Counted from the first letter of the stretch, positions 7,947 through 17,300 are shown. The stretch is 64,000 nt of DNA from Myxococcales bacterium (GCA_003170275.1 PNAM01000017.1:141586-205585), one strand, 5' to 3'. Numbers and translations: made by a program. Notes: generated by a model from the letters alone, not told the origin.

Positions 7947-9346
7947 GTCGGCTTCGACTTCGACTTCAGCGGACGGCGGGTCCTGGCCTTGCACACGATG
8001 CGCACCGGTGTGCCGTCGAGCTCGAAGTGCTCGCGTAGCTGGTTGGTCAGGTAGCGCCGATACGAGAAGTGCACGCCCTCGGGATAGTTCACCGACAACA
8101 AGAAGGTCGGCGGGCGCGCCTGCGGCTGCTGGATGAAGTACAGCTTCACCGGATGGCCCTTGTACACCGACGGCGGGTGCTTGGTGACGATGCCCTCGAA
8201 CCAGCGGTTGAGCTCGCCGGTCGTGACCCGCTTGGTGAACGCCGCGAACGCGCCCTGCACACCGTCGAGGATGCGCTGCACCCCCTTGCCGGTCTTGGCC
8301 GACGCGAACACCACCTTGGCCCACGGCACGAACTGTAGCTGCCGATTCAAGTTCTCGCGCAGCTTGTCCTGCTGCTTCTGATCGACGAGGTCGAGCTTGT
8401 TGAAGCAGATCACCAGCGCGCGCCCGAGCTCGTCGCAGATGCCGGCGATCTTGGCGTCCTGCTCGGCCAGCCCGTCGGCCGCGTCGATCACCAGCACGCA
8501 CACGTCGCAGCGACGGATGGCTTTCTCGCCCATCGAAACGGCGATCTTTTCCATCGGCGCCGAGATCTTCGAATGGCGGCGGATGCCGGCGGTGTCGATC
8601 AGCGTGTAGCGCCGCCCGCCGATCTCGACCGGCGTGTCGATCGGGTCGCGCGTGGTGCCGGCCTTGGCATCCACCAGCATGCGCTCTTCGCCGGCGAACC
8701 GGTTCACCAGCGACGACTTGCCGGCGTTGGGGCGCCCTACCAGCGCCAGACGGATCGGCCGCGTCGCGTCGTCTTCCTGCTCGTCGGTGGTCTCGCTGAT
8801 GTGCGGCGCGCCTGGCAGTCGCGCGACGATCGCGTCGCACAGATCGCCGATCGCGCGCCCGTGCTGCGCCGAGATGCCGAACACCTCGTCGGCGCCGAGC
8901 CGATACATGTCGCTGGTGAAGGTCTCGTCGAGGTTGCGATCGACCTTGTTGGCCACCCACAAGATCGGCTTGCCGGTCTTGCGCAACACCTTCGCCGCGT
9001 CGTGATCGCCCGGGACCAGGCCCTCCTTGGCGTCGGCGACGAACAGGATCAGATCGGCTTCCTCGACGGCGCGCATGGCCTGCGCGACGATCCCGCGCGC
9101 CAAGAGCGCGCCCTCCGGCTTGGCCGCGCCGAGATCGAGCCCTCCGGTGTCGCAGACGCGGAACAGCCGCCCGGCCCAGTCGGCCTTGCCATAGCGCCGA
9201 TCGCGCGTGACGCCCGGCTCATCCTCGACGATCGCGTTGTGGCCGCCCACCAGGCGATTGAACAGCGTCGACTTGCCGACGTTCGGCCGGCCGACGATCG
9301 CGACCAGCGGCCGCGCGATGGTGTCTTCGGACTCAGTCGCGCTCAT
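7943..9346 (-). CDS. der: GTPase Der (EngA), ribosome biogenesis
   Basis: A 467-residue protein with two consecutive G domains, a hallmark of Der: GRPNVGKS near residue 20 and GRPNAGKS near 206, each followed by a DTGG or DTAG switch and NKVD or NKLD base-recognition motif. A C-terminal KH-like domain follows (residues about 365-450). Der is essential for 50S subunit maturation. Its start overlaps the 3' end of era by 14 bases, so the two GTPase genes are coupled. Confidence 0.97.
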   Translation of the reverse strand: MSATESEDTIARPLVAIVGRPNVGKSTLFNRLVGGHNAIVEDEPGVTRDRRYGKADWAGRLFRVCDTGGLDLGAAKPEGALLARGIVAQAMRAVEEADLILFVADAKEGLVPGDHDAAKVLRKTGKPILWVANKVDRNLDETFTSDMYRLGADEVFGISAQHGRAIGDLCDAIVARLPGAPHISETTDEQEDDATRPIRLALVGRPNAGKSSLVNRFAGEERMLVDAKAGTTRDPIDTPVEIGGRRYTLIDTAGIRRHSKISAPMEKIAVSMGEKAIRRCDVCVLVIDAADGLAEQDAKIAGICDELGRALVICFNKLDLVDQKQQDKLRENLNRQLQFVPWAKVVFASAKTGKGVQRILDGVQGAFAAFTKRVTTGELNRWFEGIVTKHPPSVYKGHPVKLYFIQQPQARPPTFLLSVNYPEGVHFSYRRYLTNQLREHFELDGTPVRIVCKARTRRPLKSKSKPT

Positions 9347-10298
9347 AGCCGAGATCCCTGAGCACCGACGGCTTGCCGGTCCACCCTTCGTCGACGCGCA
9401 CGAACAGCTTGAGGTGCACCGGGCAGCCGAGCAGGTTCGAGATCTCCTGCCGCGCGCGCGTGCCGATCTCGCGCACCATCCGCCCGCCTTCGCCGACGAC
9501 GATCTTCTTCTGCGCTTCCTTCTCGACGTGGATGGTGGCGCTCACCATCACGTTGGCGACGTTGCGATCCTTGGCCGGCCGCTCGTTCCAATCGTCGATC
9601 GAGATCGCCACCGAGTACGGGATCTCCTGCTTGGTGAGGATGAACACCTGCTCGCGGATCAGCTCGGCGCCGAGCCAACGCTCCGCGCGGTCGGTGATCA
9701 TCTCTTCCGGGTACAGCGGGTCGCCTTCGGGCAGGAGCTTGATCATTTCGCGCTCGAGCTCGGCCAGGCCGTCGCCGGTCTTGGCCGAGATCGGGATCAC
9801 CACGGTCCAGCCGTACGCCTTGCCGAAGCCGTCGAGCATGGGCAACAGGAGGCGCTTGTCGCGGATCAGATCGACCTTGTTGAGCACCAGGATGGCGGGC
9901 TTCTTGACGCGCTTGAGCTCGTCGATGATGAAGCTGTTGCCGCCGTCGAGCTGGAACGGCTTCTCGCTCTGCTTCTTGAGCTCGGCCGGCAGCGGGCACT
10001 CGATGATCACCACCAGCCCGTCGACCTCGGTCAGCGCAGCCAGCGCCTCGCCGACCATGAACTGGTTCAGGCGCGAGCGTCCACGGCCGGCCGGGCGATG
10101 CAGCCCAGGCGTGTCGACCAGCACCAACTGCGTGTGTTCCTTGGGGTAATTCTTGACGCCGAGGATCCGGTTACGGGTCGTTTGCGGACGCGGCGTGGCG
10201 ATCGCGATCTTCTGTCCGAGCACCTGGTTGAGCAGCGTCGACTTGCCGACGTTGGGCCGCCCGACGAGCGCGACGAAACCTGCGTGTGAAGAGCCCAT
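9333..10298 (-). CDS. era: GTPase Era
   Basis: A 321-residue Era: G1 GRPNVGKS (residues 13-20), DTPG switch II, NKVD, then a C-terminal KH domain with the VGEGGRMVREIG loop that binds 16S rRNA. Era monitors 30S maturation. It has an extra segment of about 20 residues (AELKKQSEKPFQLDGGNSF) between G3 and G4 that is not usual in Era. It is followed by der with a 14-base overlap. Confidence 0.96.
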   Translation of the reverse strand: MGSSHAGFVALVGRPNVGKSTLLNQVLGQKIAIATPRPQTTRNRILGVKNYPKEHTQLVLVDTPGLHRPAGRGRSRLNQFMVGEALAALTEVDGLVVIIECPLPAELKKQSEKPFQLDGGNSFIIDELKRVKKPAILVLNKVDLIRDKRLLLPMLDGFGKAYGWTVVIPISAKTGDGLAELEREMIKLLPEGDPLYPEEMITDRAERWLGAELIREQVFILTKQEIPYSVAISIDDWNERPAKDRNVANVMVSATIHVEKEAQKKIVVGEGGRMVREIGTRARQEISNLLGCPVHLKLFVRVDEGWTGKPSVLRDLGYERD

Positions 10299-10350
10299 GG
10301 CGGCGACTCACATACCACAGATCTCCCCGAACCTGCCGTATCATGGGATC

Positions 10351-10722
10351 ATGGGCGTCGCCGCGCTGGTCCTTGGAATCATCAGCACCCTGCTCGCGCT
10401 CAATCCGTTCATCTTTTTCATCGCGGTGCCGCTGGGGATTCTCGCGCTGGTGCTGGGGATCGTCGGACGCAAGGCGGCGCTCGCCAACCACACGCAGGCA
10501 GGCCCCGCCACCGCCGGCATGATCCTCGGCATCGTCGCCTGCTGCGTGAGCCTGATGCTGGTGCTGTTCTGCTCGATGGTGATCCGGAGCGCCAAGAAAG
10601 CCGTCGACGAGACCATCAGCAAGCCGATCCAGGAAGCGATCGAGAAGGCCAAGAAGGACCCCGAGTTCGATGAGGCGTTCAAGAAGGCCATGGAAGACGC
10701 CGCCAAACGGCAGCAGAAGTAA
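10351..10722 (+). CDS. DUF4190-like small membrane protein, copy 1
   Basis: A 123-residue protein with two or three hydrophobic spans separated by GRKAALANHTQAGPATAGMILGIVA, the pattern of DUF4190/bacteriocin-immunity-like membrane proteins, and a long charged C-terminal helix (KKDPEFDEAFKKAMEDAAK). Function is unknown. A TATCAT -10-like box (10339-10344) ends only 6 bases before the ATG, suggesting a leaderless transcript. The next gene is a clear paralogue. Confidence 0.72.
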   Translation: MGVAALVLGIISTLLALNPFIFFIAVPLGILALVLGIVGRKAALANHTQAGPATAGMILGIVACCVSLMLVLFCSMVIRSAKKAVDETISKPIQEAIEKAKKDPEFDEAFKKAMEDAAKRQQK

Positions 10723-10726
10723 TCGC

Positions 10727-10755
10727 TTGACCGATCTGGTCGATAATTTGATGAT
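10727..10755 (+). promoter_or_regulatory. Possible promoter of DUF4190-like copy 2
   Basis: TTGACC (10727-10732), a 17-base spacer and GATGAT (10750-10755) lie in the 58-base gap between the two paralogues. The strong ribosome site AGGGGAGGTG (10767-10776) follows and fixes the TTG at 10781 as the start. Confidence 0.35.
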
Positions 10756-10780
10756 TGAACAACTCTAGGGGAGGTGTTGC

Positions 10781-11170
10781 TTGGGTGTAGCCGCGCTGGT
10801 GCTGGGAATCATTGGAACGATCTTCTCGCTCATTCCGGGCGTCTTCTTCGTCGGTATCGCCCTGTCGCTGATCGGGCTCATCCTCGGCGTGGTCGGGCGC
10901 AAGGCGGCGGTGACCAACAACCTGCCGACGGGCTCGGCGACCGCCGGCATGGTGCTAGGCATCGTCGGCCTGGTAATCGGGATCGCCATGTGGGTGCTGT
11001 GCTCGATGATGGTGAGCGGCACCAAGCACGCGATGGACGACTTCGCCAAGAAGATGAACGACCCCGAGTTCCAGAAGAAGATGAAGGACAACAACAAGGA
11101 CTTCGACTCGGCGTTCAAGAAGGCCATGGAAGACGCCGCCAAGCAGCAGCAAGAGCAGCAGAAGAAGTAG
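10781..11170 (+). CDS. DUF4190-like small membrane protein, copy 2
   Basis: A 129-residue paralogue of the preceding protein. It shares the MGVAALVLGII opening, the GRKAA loop, the TAGM.LGIV span and the AFKKAMEDAAK tail. Its tail is extended by glutamines and lysines. The start is TTG, supported by the ribosome site AGGGGAGGTG with 4 bases of spacing. The pair is a tandem duplication that has diverged in the membrane spans. Function is unknown. Confidence 0.72.
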   Translation: MGVAALVLGIIGTIFSLIPGVFFVGIALSLIGLILGVVGRKAAVTNNLPTGSATAGMVLGIVGLVIGIAMWVLCSMMVSGTKHAMDDFAKKMNDPEFQKKMKDNNKDFDSAFKKAMEDAAKQQQEQQKK

Positions 11171-11180
11171 TCCGCCGCTT

Positions 11181-11960
11181 TTGCACCCCGAGCTGTTTCG
11201 CATCCACCTCGGCGGGTCGTTTCCCGACCGTCCGGTCAATTCGTATGGCGTGCTGATCATCCTCGGCGTGACCGCCGCGCTGCTCCTGTCGGTGCGGCGC
11301 GCGCCGCGCTATGGGCTCGAGCGCTTCGACGAGCTGGCGGTGGGCCTGCTCGCGTTCTGCGGCGGGATCGTTGGCGCGGTGGCGCTGTTCGTGGCGGTTC
11401 ACCTGTCCGAGTTCGTGCGCGATCCGTCGCTGCTGCTGCAGCCGGGGCTGGTGTTCTACGGCGGGCTCGGCGGCGGCGCGCTGGCGGCATGGCTGTATTG
11501 CCGCGCCTATCGGGTGCCGCTCTCGGCCGCGGCGGATGCCGGCGCGCCGGGGCTGGCGCTCGGGCACGCGTTCGGGCGGATCGGCTGCCTGCTCGGCGGC
11601 TGCTGCTATGGCCGCGCGGTGGATCCGTCGTTTCCGCTGGCGGTCGACCTCGCGGGTCAGTCGCGCCACCCCGTGCAGCTCTACGAGGCGGCCGGCCTGC
11701 TCGCGCTGAGCGCGCTGTTGCTCCTCCTCTCGCGCCGGCTTTGGCCGCGTCCTGGCGCGCTGTTCGCCGTCTATCTGGGCGCCTACGCGGCGCTGCGTTT
11801 TGTCACCGAAGGGCTGCGCGCCGATGACCTCGAGCGCGGCTTCGTCGGCCCGCTATCGACCTCGCGACTGATCGCACTGGTGGCGATCGGCGTCGCCGCG
11901 GTGGTGTTGTATCGCGGAAAAAAGGAGCCCGCTCATGGCGGACGAGAACGTCCCATCTAG
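11181..11960 (+). CDS. lgt: Prolipoprotein diacylglyceryl transferase family protein
   Basis: A 259-residue multi-span membrane protein of the Lgt family, which adds diacylglycerol from phosphatidylglycerol to the lipobox cysteine of prolipoproteins. The Lgt signature region reads GHAFGRIGCLLGGCCYG; the central Asn/Glu of the enterobacterial form (GRIGNFINGELWG) are replaced by cysteines and glycine, a known variant group. The RHPVQLYEA segment is conserved. The start is TTG at 11181. The 3' end overlaps the start of the acyl-CoA dehydrogenase gene by 26 bases. True transferase activity is likely but not certain for this variant. Confidence 0.78.
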   Translation: MHPELFRIHLGGSFPDRPVNSYGVLIILGVTAALLLSVRRAPRYGLERFDELAVGLLAFCGGIVGAVALFVAVHLSEFVRDPSLLLQPGLVFYGGLGGGALAAWLYCRAYRVPLSAAADAGAPGLALGHAFGRIGCLLGGCCYGRAVDPSFPLAVDLAGQSRHPVQLYEAAGLLALSALLLLLSRRLWPRPGALFAVYLGAYAALRFVTEGLRADDLERGFVGPLSTSRLIALVAIGVAAVVLYRGKKEPAHGGRERPI

Positions 11961-13671
11961 CTTTTCCAAGAGCCTCTACTTCGGTCACATCCCCGAGCGC
12001 ATGGTGATCCCCTACCCGCGGCTGCGGCCCGAGGAGCGGGACACCCTGAAGCTGCTTCTCGATTCGTTTCGCAGATACGCGAACGATCACATCGATTCGA
12101 AAGCGATCGACGAAGCCGCCAGCCTTCCGCCGGAGGTCTTGAAGGGGTTGAAGGACCTCGGGCTGTTCGGCCTGGCGATCCCCGAGGCGCACGGCGGAAT
12201 GGGCCTGTCGGTGACCGGCTACGCGCGCGCGATGCAGGAGGTGGCCGGCGTGGACGGCTCGATCGCGGTCACGCTCGGCGGGCACCAGTCGATCGGCTGC
12301 AAGGGCCTGATCCTGTTCGGCACCGAGGAGCAGAAGGCGCGCTACATGCCGCGGCTGGCGACCGGCGAGCTGGTGGCGGCGTTCGCGCTCACCGAGCCCG
12401 GCTCGGGATCGGACGCGGCGTCGATCAAGACCCGCGCGGTGCAACAGCCGGACGGCAGCTTCGTGATCAACGGCTCCAAGATCTGGATCACCAACGGCGG
12501 GATCGCCGACTTCTTCACCGTCTTCGCGCAGACCGAGATCGAGAAGGACGGACAGAAGAAGGATCGCATCACCGCGTTCATGGTCGAGCGCTCGATGGGG
12601 GTCAAGAACGGGCCCGACGAGCCCAAGCTGGGCATCAAGGGCTCGTCGACCACCGCGCTCTACTTCGAGGACGTGCGCGTGCCGCGCGAGAATGTGCTCG
12701 GCGACGTGGGCGGCGGGTTCAAGGTGGCGATGGGCGTGCTCAACAACGGGCGGCTCGGCCTGGCCGCGGGCGCGGTCGGCATGGCCAAGCAGGTGATCCG
12801 CCTGGCGGTCGCGCACGCCACTTCGCGACGGCAGTTCGGCCGGCCGATCAGCGAGTTCGGGCTGATCAAGGACAAGCTGGCGCGCATGATGATCGAGACC
12901 TTCGCCGCCGAGTCGATGGTCTACATGACCACCGGCCTGATCGATCACGGCGTCGAGGACTACTCGGTCGAGAGCGCGTGCTGCAAGGTCTACGGCTCGG
13001 AGATGCTGTGGCGCGTGGTCAACGAGTCGCTGCAGATCGCCGCCGGGCTCGGCTACATGAAGGAGTACCCGTACGAGCGGCTGATGCGCGACGCGCGCAT
13101 CAACCTGATCTTCGAGGGCACCAACGAGATCTTGCGCTGCTTCATCGCGCTCACCGGCATGCAGGGGCCCGGCGATCGGCTGGCGCAGCTCGCCGATTTC
13201 ATCAAGTGGCCGCTCAAGGGGTACGGCCTGGCGATCGACTTCGTCGTCGACAAGTTCAAGACGCAATACTACGGCGGTCCCCGGCTCGATCACGTGCACC
13301 CGATCCTCAAGAAGGAGGCGGTGCTGTTCGAGGACTACGTGCCGGAGCTCGCCAAGGCGGTGGAGAAGACCCTGCGCAAGCACGGCAAGGAGATCTCCGA
13401 GATGCAGTACGTGCAGAAGCGGGTCGCCGACGTGACGATCGACCTGTACATGATGATCGCGTGCATCGCGCGCACCACCGCGAGCATGATCGAGAAGGGC
13501 CCCGAGGCCGAGCGCGAGGCCAGGCTGTGTCGCGCGGTGTGCGGGCGGGCCGCGGGCAGGATCAAGCGCAACATCCGCATGTTCGACGACAATGACGACG
13601 AGCTGCTCAAGGCCATCGCCAAGGATGCGACGGATGCCACCCAATATCCGTTCGATGTCGTCTTGGGGTAA
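11935..13671 (+). CDS. Acyl-CoA dehydrogenase, long (VLCAD/ACAD9-like) form
   Basis: A 578-residue FAD flavoenzyme that introduces the alpha-beta double bond in acyl-CoA oxidation. The core shows AFALTEPGSGSD, IWITNGG and the catalytic-base region FEGTNEILR. It has about 170 residues beyond the usual 380-residue core, ending in a helical domain as in VLCAD/ACAD9, which suggests long-chain substrates and membrane association. It starts inside the lgt gene, in another frame. Confidence 0.92.
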   Translation: MADENVPSSFSKSLYFGHIPERMVIPYPRLRPEERDTLKLLLDSFRRYANDHIDSKAIDEAASLPPEVLKGLKDLGLFGLAIPEAHGGMGLSVTGYARAMQEVAGVDGSIAVTLGGHQSIGCKGLILFGTEEQKARYMPRLATGELVAAFALTEPGSGSDAASIKTRAVQQPDGSFVINGSKIWITNGGIADFFTVFAQTEIEKDGQKKDRITAFMVERSMGVKNGPDEPKLGIKGSSTTALYFEDVRVPRENVLGDVGGGFKVAMGVLNNGRLGLAAGAVGMAKQVIRLAVAHATSRRQFGRPISEFGLIKDKLARMMIETFAAESMVYMTTGLIDHGVEDYSVESACCKVYGSEMLWRVVNESLQIAAGLGYMKEYPYERLMRDARINLIFEGTNEILRCFIALTGMQGPGDRLAQLADFIKWPLKGYGLAIDFVVDKFKTQYYGGPRLDHVHPILKKEAVLFEDYVPELAKAVEKTLRKHGKEISEMQYVQKRVADVTIDLYMMIACIARTTASMIEKGPEAEREARLCRAVCGRAAGRIKRNIRMFDDNDDELLKAIAKDATDATQYPFDVVLG

Positions 13672-13693
13672 TCGTGCTAAGAACACTGACTTC

Positions 13694-15130
13694 ATGAATC
13701 AACCCGAGGCCAGGTTTTCACGCGCATTTTTCTTCCTGCTGGACGGCGCGCGCATCGACCTGTTTCGCGAGTTTCTCGAGCGCGGAGATCTGCCGAACAT
13801 CGCGCGCTACCTGGTCGAGCCGGGACGCTTCACCGCCGCCACCACGGTGTTCCCATCGGTGACGGGCGTGGCGTACATCCCGTACCTCACCGGCATGTTC
13901 CCGGGGCGCGCCAACATCCCGGGCTATCGCTGGTTCGATCGCGATCGCTACCAGCGACGGCCGCTGTCGATGATGCGCTTCCGCAACTATCACGGGCTCG
14001 GCAGCTACCTGATGGATCGCGACCTCTCCAAGGACGCGCGCACGCTGTTCGAGATCGTCAAGCCGTCGTCGAACATCTTCTCGGGCATCTCACGCGGCAC
14101 CGGCATGCGCCGCAACGCGGCCTACTTCCGTCGCATCCCGGCGGCGCTCAAGTTCTTTCGCACCGGCTCGTGGGATCACATCGACAAGGCCGGCGAGCAG
14201 TTCCTCATGCGCGCCGCGCGCCGCCAGAACGAGCGCTTCACGTTCCACACCACCTACTCGATCGACGAGTATTCGCACCACCACGGGCCGTTCTCGGAGC
14301 GCGCGCGCGCGTGCTACCTCGACTTCGACCGCGTGATCGGGCAGCTGGCGAACGTGCTGCGCGCCACCGGACAGCTCGAGTCGTCGCTGCTGATGATGGG
14401 CGCCGACCACGGGCACACCGAGGTCAAGGAGCACTTCGATCTCGAGCGGTTCATCGAGAAGCGCGGGCTCAAGACGCTGTACTTCCCCAAGCAGGTCAAG
14501 CGCTGGATCGGCGCCGACGCGGCGGTCATGGTCGCCGGCAACGGCATGGGCCACGTGTACTTAAAGGGGCCCGGCAAGTGGAGCGCGCGGCCGCCGGCCG
14601 AGGAGCATCTCGAGCGGCACCCTGCGCTGATCGAGGACCTCCTCTCCAACGAGGCCATCGGGCACATCATCTACCGCCCGCATGCGTCGGGCGAGGTGCG
14701 CGTGCGCTCGCGCCAGGGCGAGGCCTCGATCACCCTGTCGGCCGAGCGCGTCACCTACCGCGTGCACGGCAGCGATCCGTTTGGTTACGGCGTGCTGCCC
14801 GCCGAGATGACCCGCGCCGAGGCGCTCGAGCGCACCATGGGCTCGGACTTCCCCGACGCGCCGGTGCAGGTCGCGCAGGTGTTCGACTCGCCGCGCGCCG
14901 GCGACTTCCTGATCTCCGCCAGCCGCGGCTACGACCTGCGCCCGCGCGAGGGAAAGATCAACCACAAGTCCTGCCACGGCTCACTGCACCGCGAGCACAT
15001 GACCGTGCCGTTCGCCGTGAACCACCCGATCGCCGACCGCACGCCCCGCTCGGTCGACGCGTTTCCCACCATCCTCACGTTGCTCGGCCGCACGGTCCCC
15101 TCGGGGCTCGACGGCGTCACGCTCGCGTAG
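13694..15130 (+). CDS. Alkaline-phosphatase-fold phosphodiesterase/nucleotide pyrophosphatase
   Basis: A 478-residue protein of the type I phosphodiesterase/nucleotide pyrophosphatase group. The N-terminal LLDGARIDLF and TTVFPSVTG supply the first metal Asp and the Thr nucleophile position. GADHGHTEV is the characteristic second metal site, and a further His occurs in KSCHGSLHREHM. There is no signal peptide, so it may be cytoplasmic. The substrate is unknown. The start is the ATG at 13694, 22 bases after the dehydrogenase stop. Confidence 0.78.
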   Translation: MNQPEARFSRAFFFLLDGARIDLFREFLERGDLPNIARYLVEPGRFTAATTVFPSVTGVAYIPYLTGMFPGRANIPGYRWFDRDRYQRRPLSMMRFRNYHGLGSYLMDRDLSKDARTLFEIVKPSSNIFSGISRGTGMRRNAAYFRRIPAALKFFRTGSWDHIDKAGEQFLMRAARRQNERFTFHTTYSIDEYSHHHGPFSERARACYLDFDRVIGQLANVLRATGQLESSLLMMGADHGHTEVKEHFDLERFIEKRGLKTLYFPKQVKRWIGADAAVMVAGNGMGHVYLKGPGKWSARPPAEEHLERHPALIEDLLSNEAIGHIIYRPHASGEVRVRSRQGEASITLSAERVTYRVHGSDPFGYGVLPAEMTRAEALERTMGSDFPDAPVQVAQVFDSPRAGDFLISASRGYDLRPREGKINHKSCHGSLHREHMTVPFAVNHPIADRTPRSVDAFPTILTLLGRTVPSGLDGVTLA

Positions 15131-15133
15131 CCG

Positions 15134-15787
15134 CTACTTCGCGGATTTGGCGGGCGCGGGCTTGGCGGCGGGCGCGGCTGCGGTCATCTTGGTCGTGGCG
15201 CCGGTGCCGGTCGCGGTCAGCACGGTGGTGAACTTCCCTTCCGGATCGGACTGCTTGACCAGACCGACGGGGAACGCCTTGTCGCTCATCCACAGATCGA
15301 AGGTGCCCTGCGGCAGCGTCGCGCGGTACTGCTTGCAGTCGAAGGTGCCGACGGCGGTCTTGACCGAGCTCGAGCCGACGACCTGCCCGACGTCGCCCTT
15401 CTTGAGGTTGGGCGTGTTGGGCGGGATTGGCATCTCCTGGGCGTCGGCACCGCCCGCGAGCATGCGCGCGTGGGCCAGCTTCCACTCGCCCGGCGTTGCG
15501 GCCGCGGCCGGCTCGTACTCCATGCGGATGACCACCGCGCCGAGCGGCGGCGTGTTGGTGTCGATCTCGATGGCGATCTTCTTGGCGCTCTTCTCGATCA
15601 GCGCGTAGCGCACCTTGACCACCTTGGGGTTGCCCTTGACCGAAGTCTCGTACTCCGCCCAGGCGCCCGACGGCGCGTGGGTCACGGCCTCGTACGACAT
15701 CTGCGGCGCGCCGCCGGCCTGCGCGAACGCGAGCGGGGCTGCGAGGAGAATCGCGAGCGAGGTGAGCGAGGAAACGAAGCGCGTCAT
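15134..15787 (-). CDS. Exported hypothetical protein
   Basis: A 217-residue protein with a clear Sec signal peptide (hydrophobic core SLAILLAAPLAFA, cleavage likely after AFA-Q). The mature part is rich in beta strands (EYETSVKGNPKVVKVRYALIEK and VVIRMEYEP) and has a low-complexity Ala/Pro/Lys tail. I do not recognise the family. An AAGGAG ribosome site lies just upstream of the ATG at 15787. It converges on the phosphodiesterase gene 3 bases away. Confidence 0.7.
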   Translation of the reverse strand: MTRFVSSLTSLAILLAAPLAFAQAGGAPQMSYEAVTHAPSGAWAEYETSVKGNPKVVKVRYALIEKSAKKIAIEIDTNTPPLGAVVIRMEYEPAAAATPGEWKLAHARMLAGGADAQEMPIPPNTPNLKKGDVGQVVGSSSVKTAVGTFDCKQYRATLPQGTFDLWMSDKAFPVGLVKQSDPEGKFTTVLTATGTGATTKMTAAAPAAKPAPAKSAK

Positions 15788-15836
15788 GCGAGGGCTCCTT
15801 TGGAGAATGGACGCCCTTATAGCATGTGGGATCCGG

Positions 15837-16451
15837 CTACTTGAGCGATTCTTCCTTCTTCTGGCGCGCGGCCTTGAGCTCGTCGGCGAGCGCGCTGTTG
15901 CCGGCCTGCGTGGCGGCGGCGAGGGCTTTGTCGAGGAGCGCGATGTCTTCTTGCGTTCGCGCACGCAACGCGTCGTGCGCGTTCTTGAAGTGCTCGAAGA
16001 AATCGACCAGCTCGTCGCCCTTGCGCAGGTCGTAGACCACGCCCAGCTTGCCGTCGCGGATCTTGTCGAGGTGCATGGAGACCTTGAACAGCGGGCCGGC
16101 CACCTTGTGGCTGAGCACGATGCCGTAGGCGCCGAGCACCACGCACAAGAGCAGGCCGAACGCGATCAGGACCAACATCATGATCGTGTCGTTGTGGGCG
16201 AACTGCGCCACCAGCTCCTGCGCCAGCACGTCCTCGGGATCCATCGCGCGCACCTGCACCACGCGTGAGGCTTCGTGCGCCTTGGACATCACCACGTAGC
16301 CCAGCCCGCCCGTCAGCACCAGCGAGATGCCGACGATGGTGAGCGTGTATTTGAGCTGGTAGCGGAGGTTCAAGAAGTAGTTCTTGAGCTTCCGCTGACT
16401 CTTGGACGACGCTTTTGCCGGCGGCGCCGTCGCTTGGGCTGACTCTGCCAT
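15837..16451 (-). CDS. Two-span membrane protein with HAMP-like region
   Basis: A 204-residue protein with transmembrane helices at about residues 35-55 and 88-112, flanking a short periplasmic loop. A HAMP-like stretch follows (VAGPLFKVSMHLDKIRDGKLG), then a helical tail. This is the layout of a chemoreceptor or kinase sensor without an output domain. It may transmit or scaffold a signal with a partner. It is preceded by the HEAT-repeat gene on the same strand, 24 bases away. Confidence 0.65.
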   Translation of the reverse strand: MAESAQATAPPAKASSKSQRKLKNYFLNLRYQLKYTLTIVGISLVLTGGLGYVVMSKAHEASRVVQVRAMDPEDVLAQELVAQFAHNDTIMMLVLIAFGLLLCVVLGAYGIVLSHKVAGPLFKVSMHLDKIRDGKLGVVYDLRKGDELVDFFEHFKNAHDALRARTQEDIALLDKALAAATQAGNSALADELKAARQKKEESLK

Positions 16452-16475
16452 GTGCCTACTCCTTATGGACTCGAC

Positions 16476-17285
16476 TTATGGACTCAACGTCTTCAAGAAT
16501 TTCCCAACGTCCTCACGCACCGCTTCGACCGCAGCCACCAGACAATCCTTCTTGGCGCTCAGCTCTTCGGCCGGCCCGGAGCCGGTCTGCAGCGAGGCGC
16601 CCTCGGTGGCCATCATCTTGATGGACTTGCCCGGATAGGTCGCCACCCACGCCTTCAGATCGCAGTCGACCTGCTGCTGCCCGCCCGCGTGCGTCGACGA
16701 GAGGCGCTCGATGGTGCCGTCGACCACGTAGCCCTGCAGCCGCTTGGACGAGAGCGCCTGCGCGCTCGGCTCGGCGCCACCGCCCACCGACAGGGTCACC
16801 TCGGGCAGCTTTTGCAGCTCCTTGGCGAGCGCCGAACGGACCACCTCGGCGTACTGCGGCCCGCCGTGTTGCGACCCGCTGAAGCCGATCGAGAGGTAGA
16901 AGCGGGCCCCCGCGCGCGGCGTCACCGCGAGCTGCGGGCTGGCGTTCGAGACCAGCTCGAGGGCCTTCTTCGCCTGGGTTCGTACGAACTCGGAGGAGTC
17001 GTTGGTGGCCTCGAGCAGCCCGTTGGCGGCGGAGCGGTCGCCGATGCGCCCGAGCGAGGTGGCCGCGACGCCGCGGACCGATTCGTTCTCGTCCTTCAGC
17101 GCCTGGATGAGCGCGGGTACAGCTCGCTTGTCATTGAGCTTTCCGAGGACCAGGGCCGACTGGACCCGGACCTTGTACGACGGGTCCTGCATGAGGGAAC
17201 GCGTCAAATCATCGACCTTGTCGCCACGAGCCGGCGCGCACAGGACGAAGGCGAGCGAGACCACCAGGAGGGCGCGCCGGATCAT
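16476..17285 (-). CDS. Exported HEAT-repeat protein
   Basis: A 269-residue protein with an N-terminal signal peptide (VVSLAFVLCAPARG). HEAT repeats follow (residues about 25-115: SYKVRVQSALVLGKLNDKR, VPALIQALKDENESVRGVAA, SLGRIGDRSAA). The C-terminal half is a separate domain with strands VVDGTIERLSS and VDCDLKAWVATYPG. It is likely a periplasmic scaffold. A good promoter overlaps the end of the upstream gene (17301-17330). It is followed by the HAMP-like gene in the same operon. Confidence 0.72.
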   Translation of the reverse strand: MIRRALLVVSLAFVLCAPARGDKVDDLTRSLMQDPSYKVRVQSALVLGKLNDKRAVPALIQALKDENESVRGVAATSLGRIGDRSAANGLLEATNDSSEFVRTQAKKALELVSNASPQLAVTPRAGARFYLSIGFSGSQHGGPQYAEVVRSALAKELQKLPEVTLSVGGGAEPSAQALSSKRLQGYVVDGTIERLSSTHAGGQQQVDCDLKAWVATYPGKSIKMMATEGASLQTGSGPAEELSAKKDCLVAAVEAVREDVGKFLKTLSP

Positions 17286-17300
17286 GAGAATCCAGCGCTG

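Noticed and set aside
15837..17285. A complete chemotaxis or two-component operon
   Set aside because: Only a HAMP-like membrane protein and an exported HEAT protein are present. No kinase, regulator or methyl-accepting domain is found.
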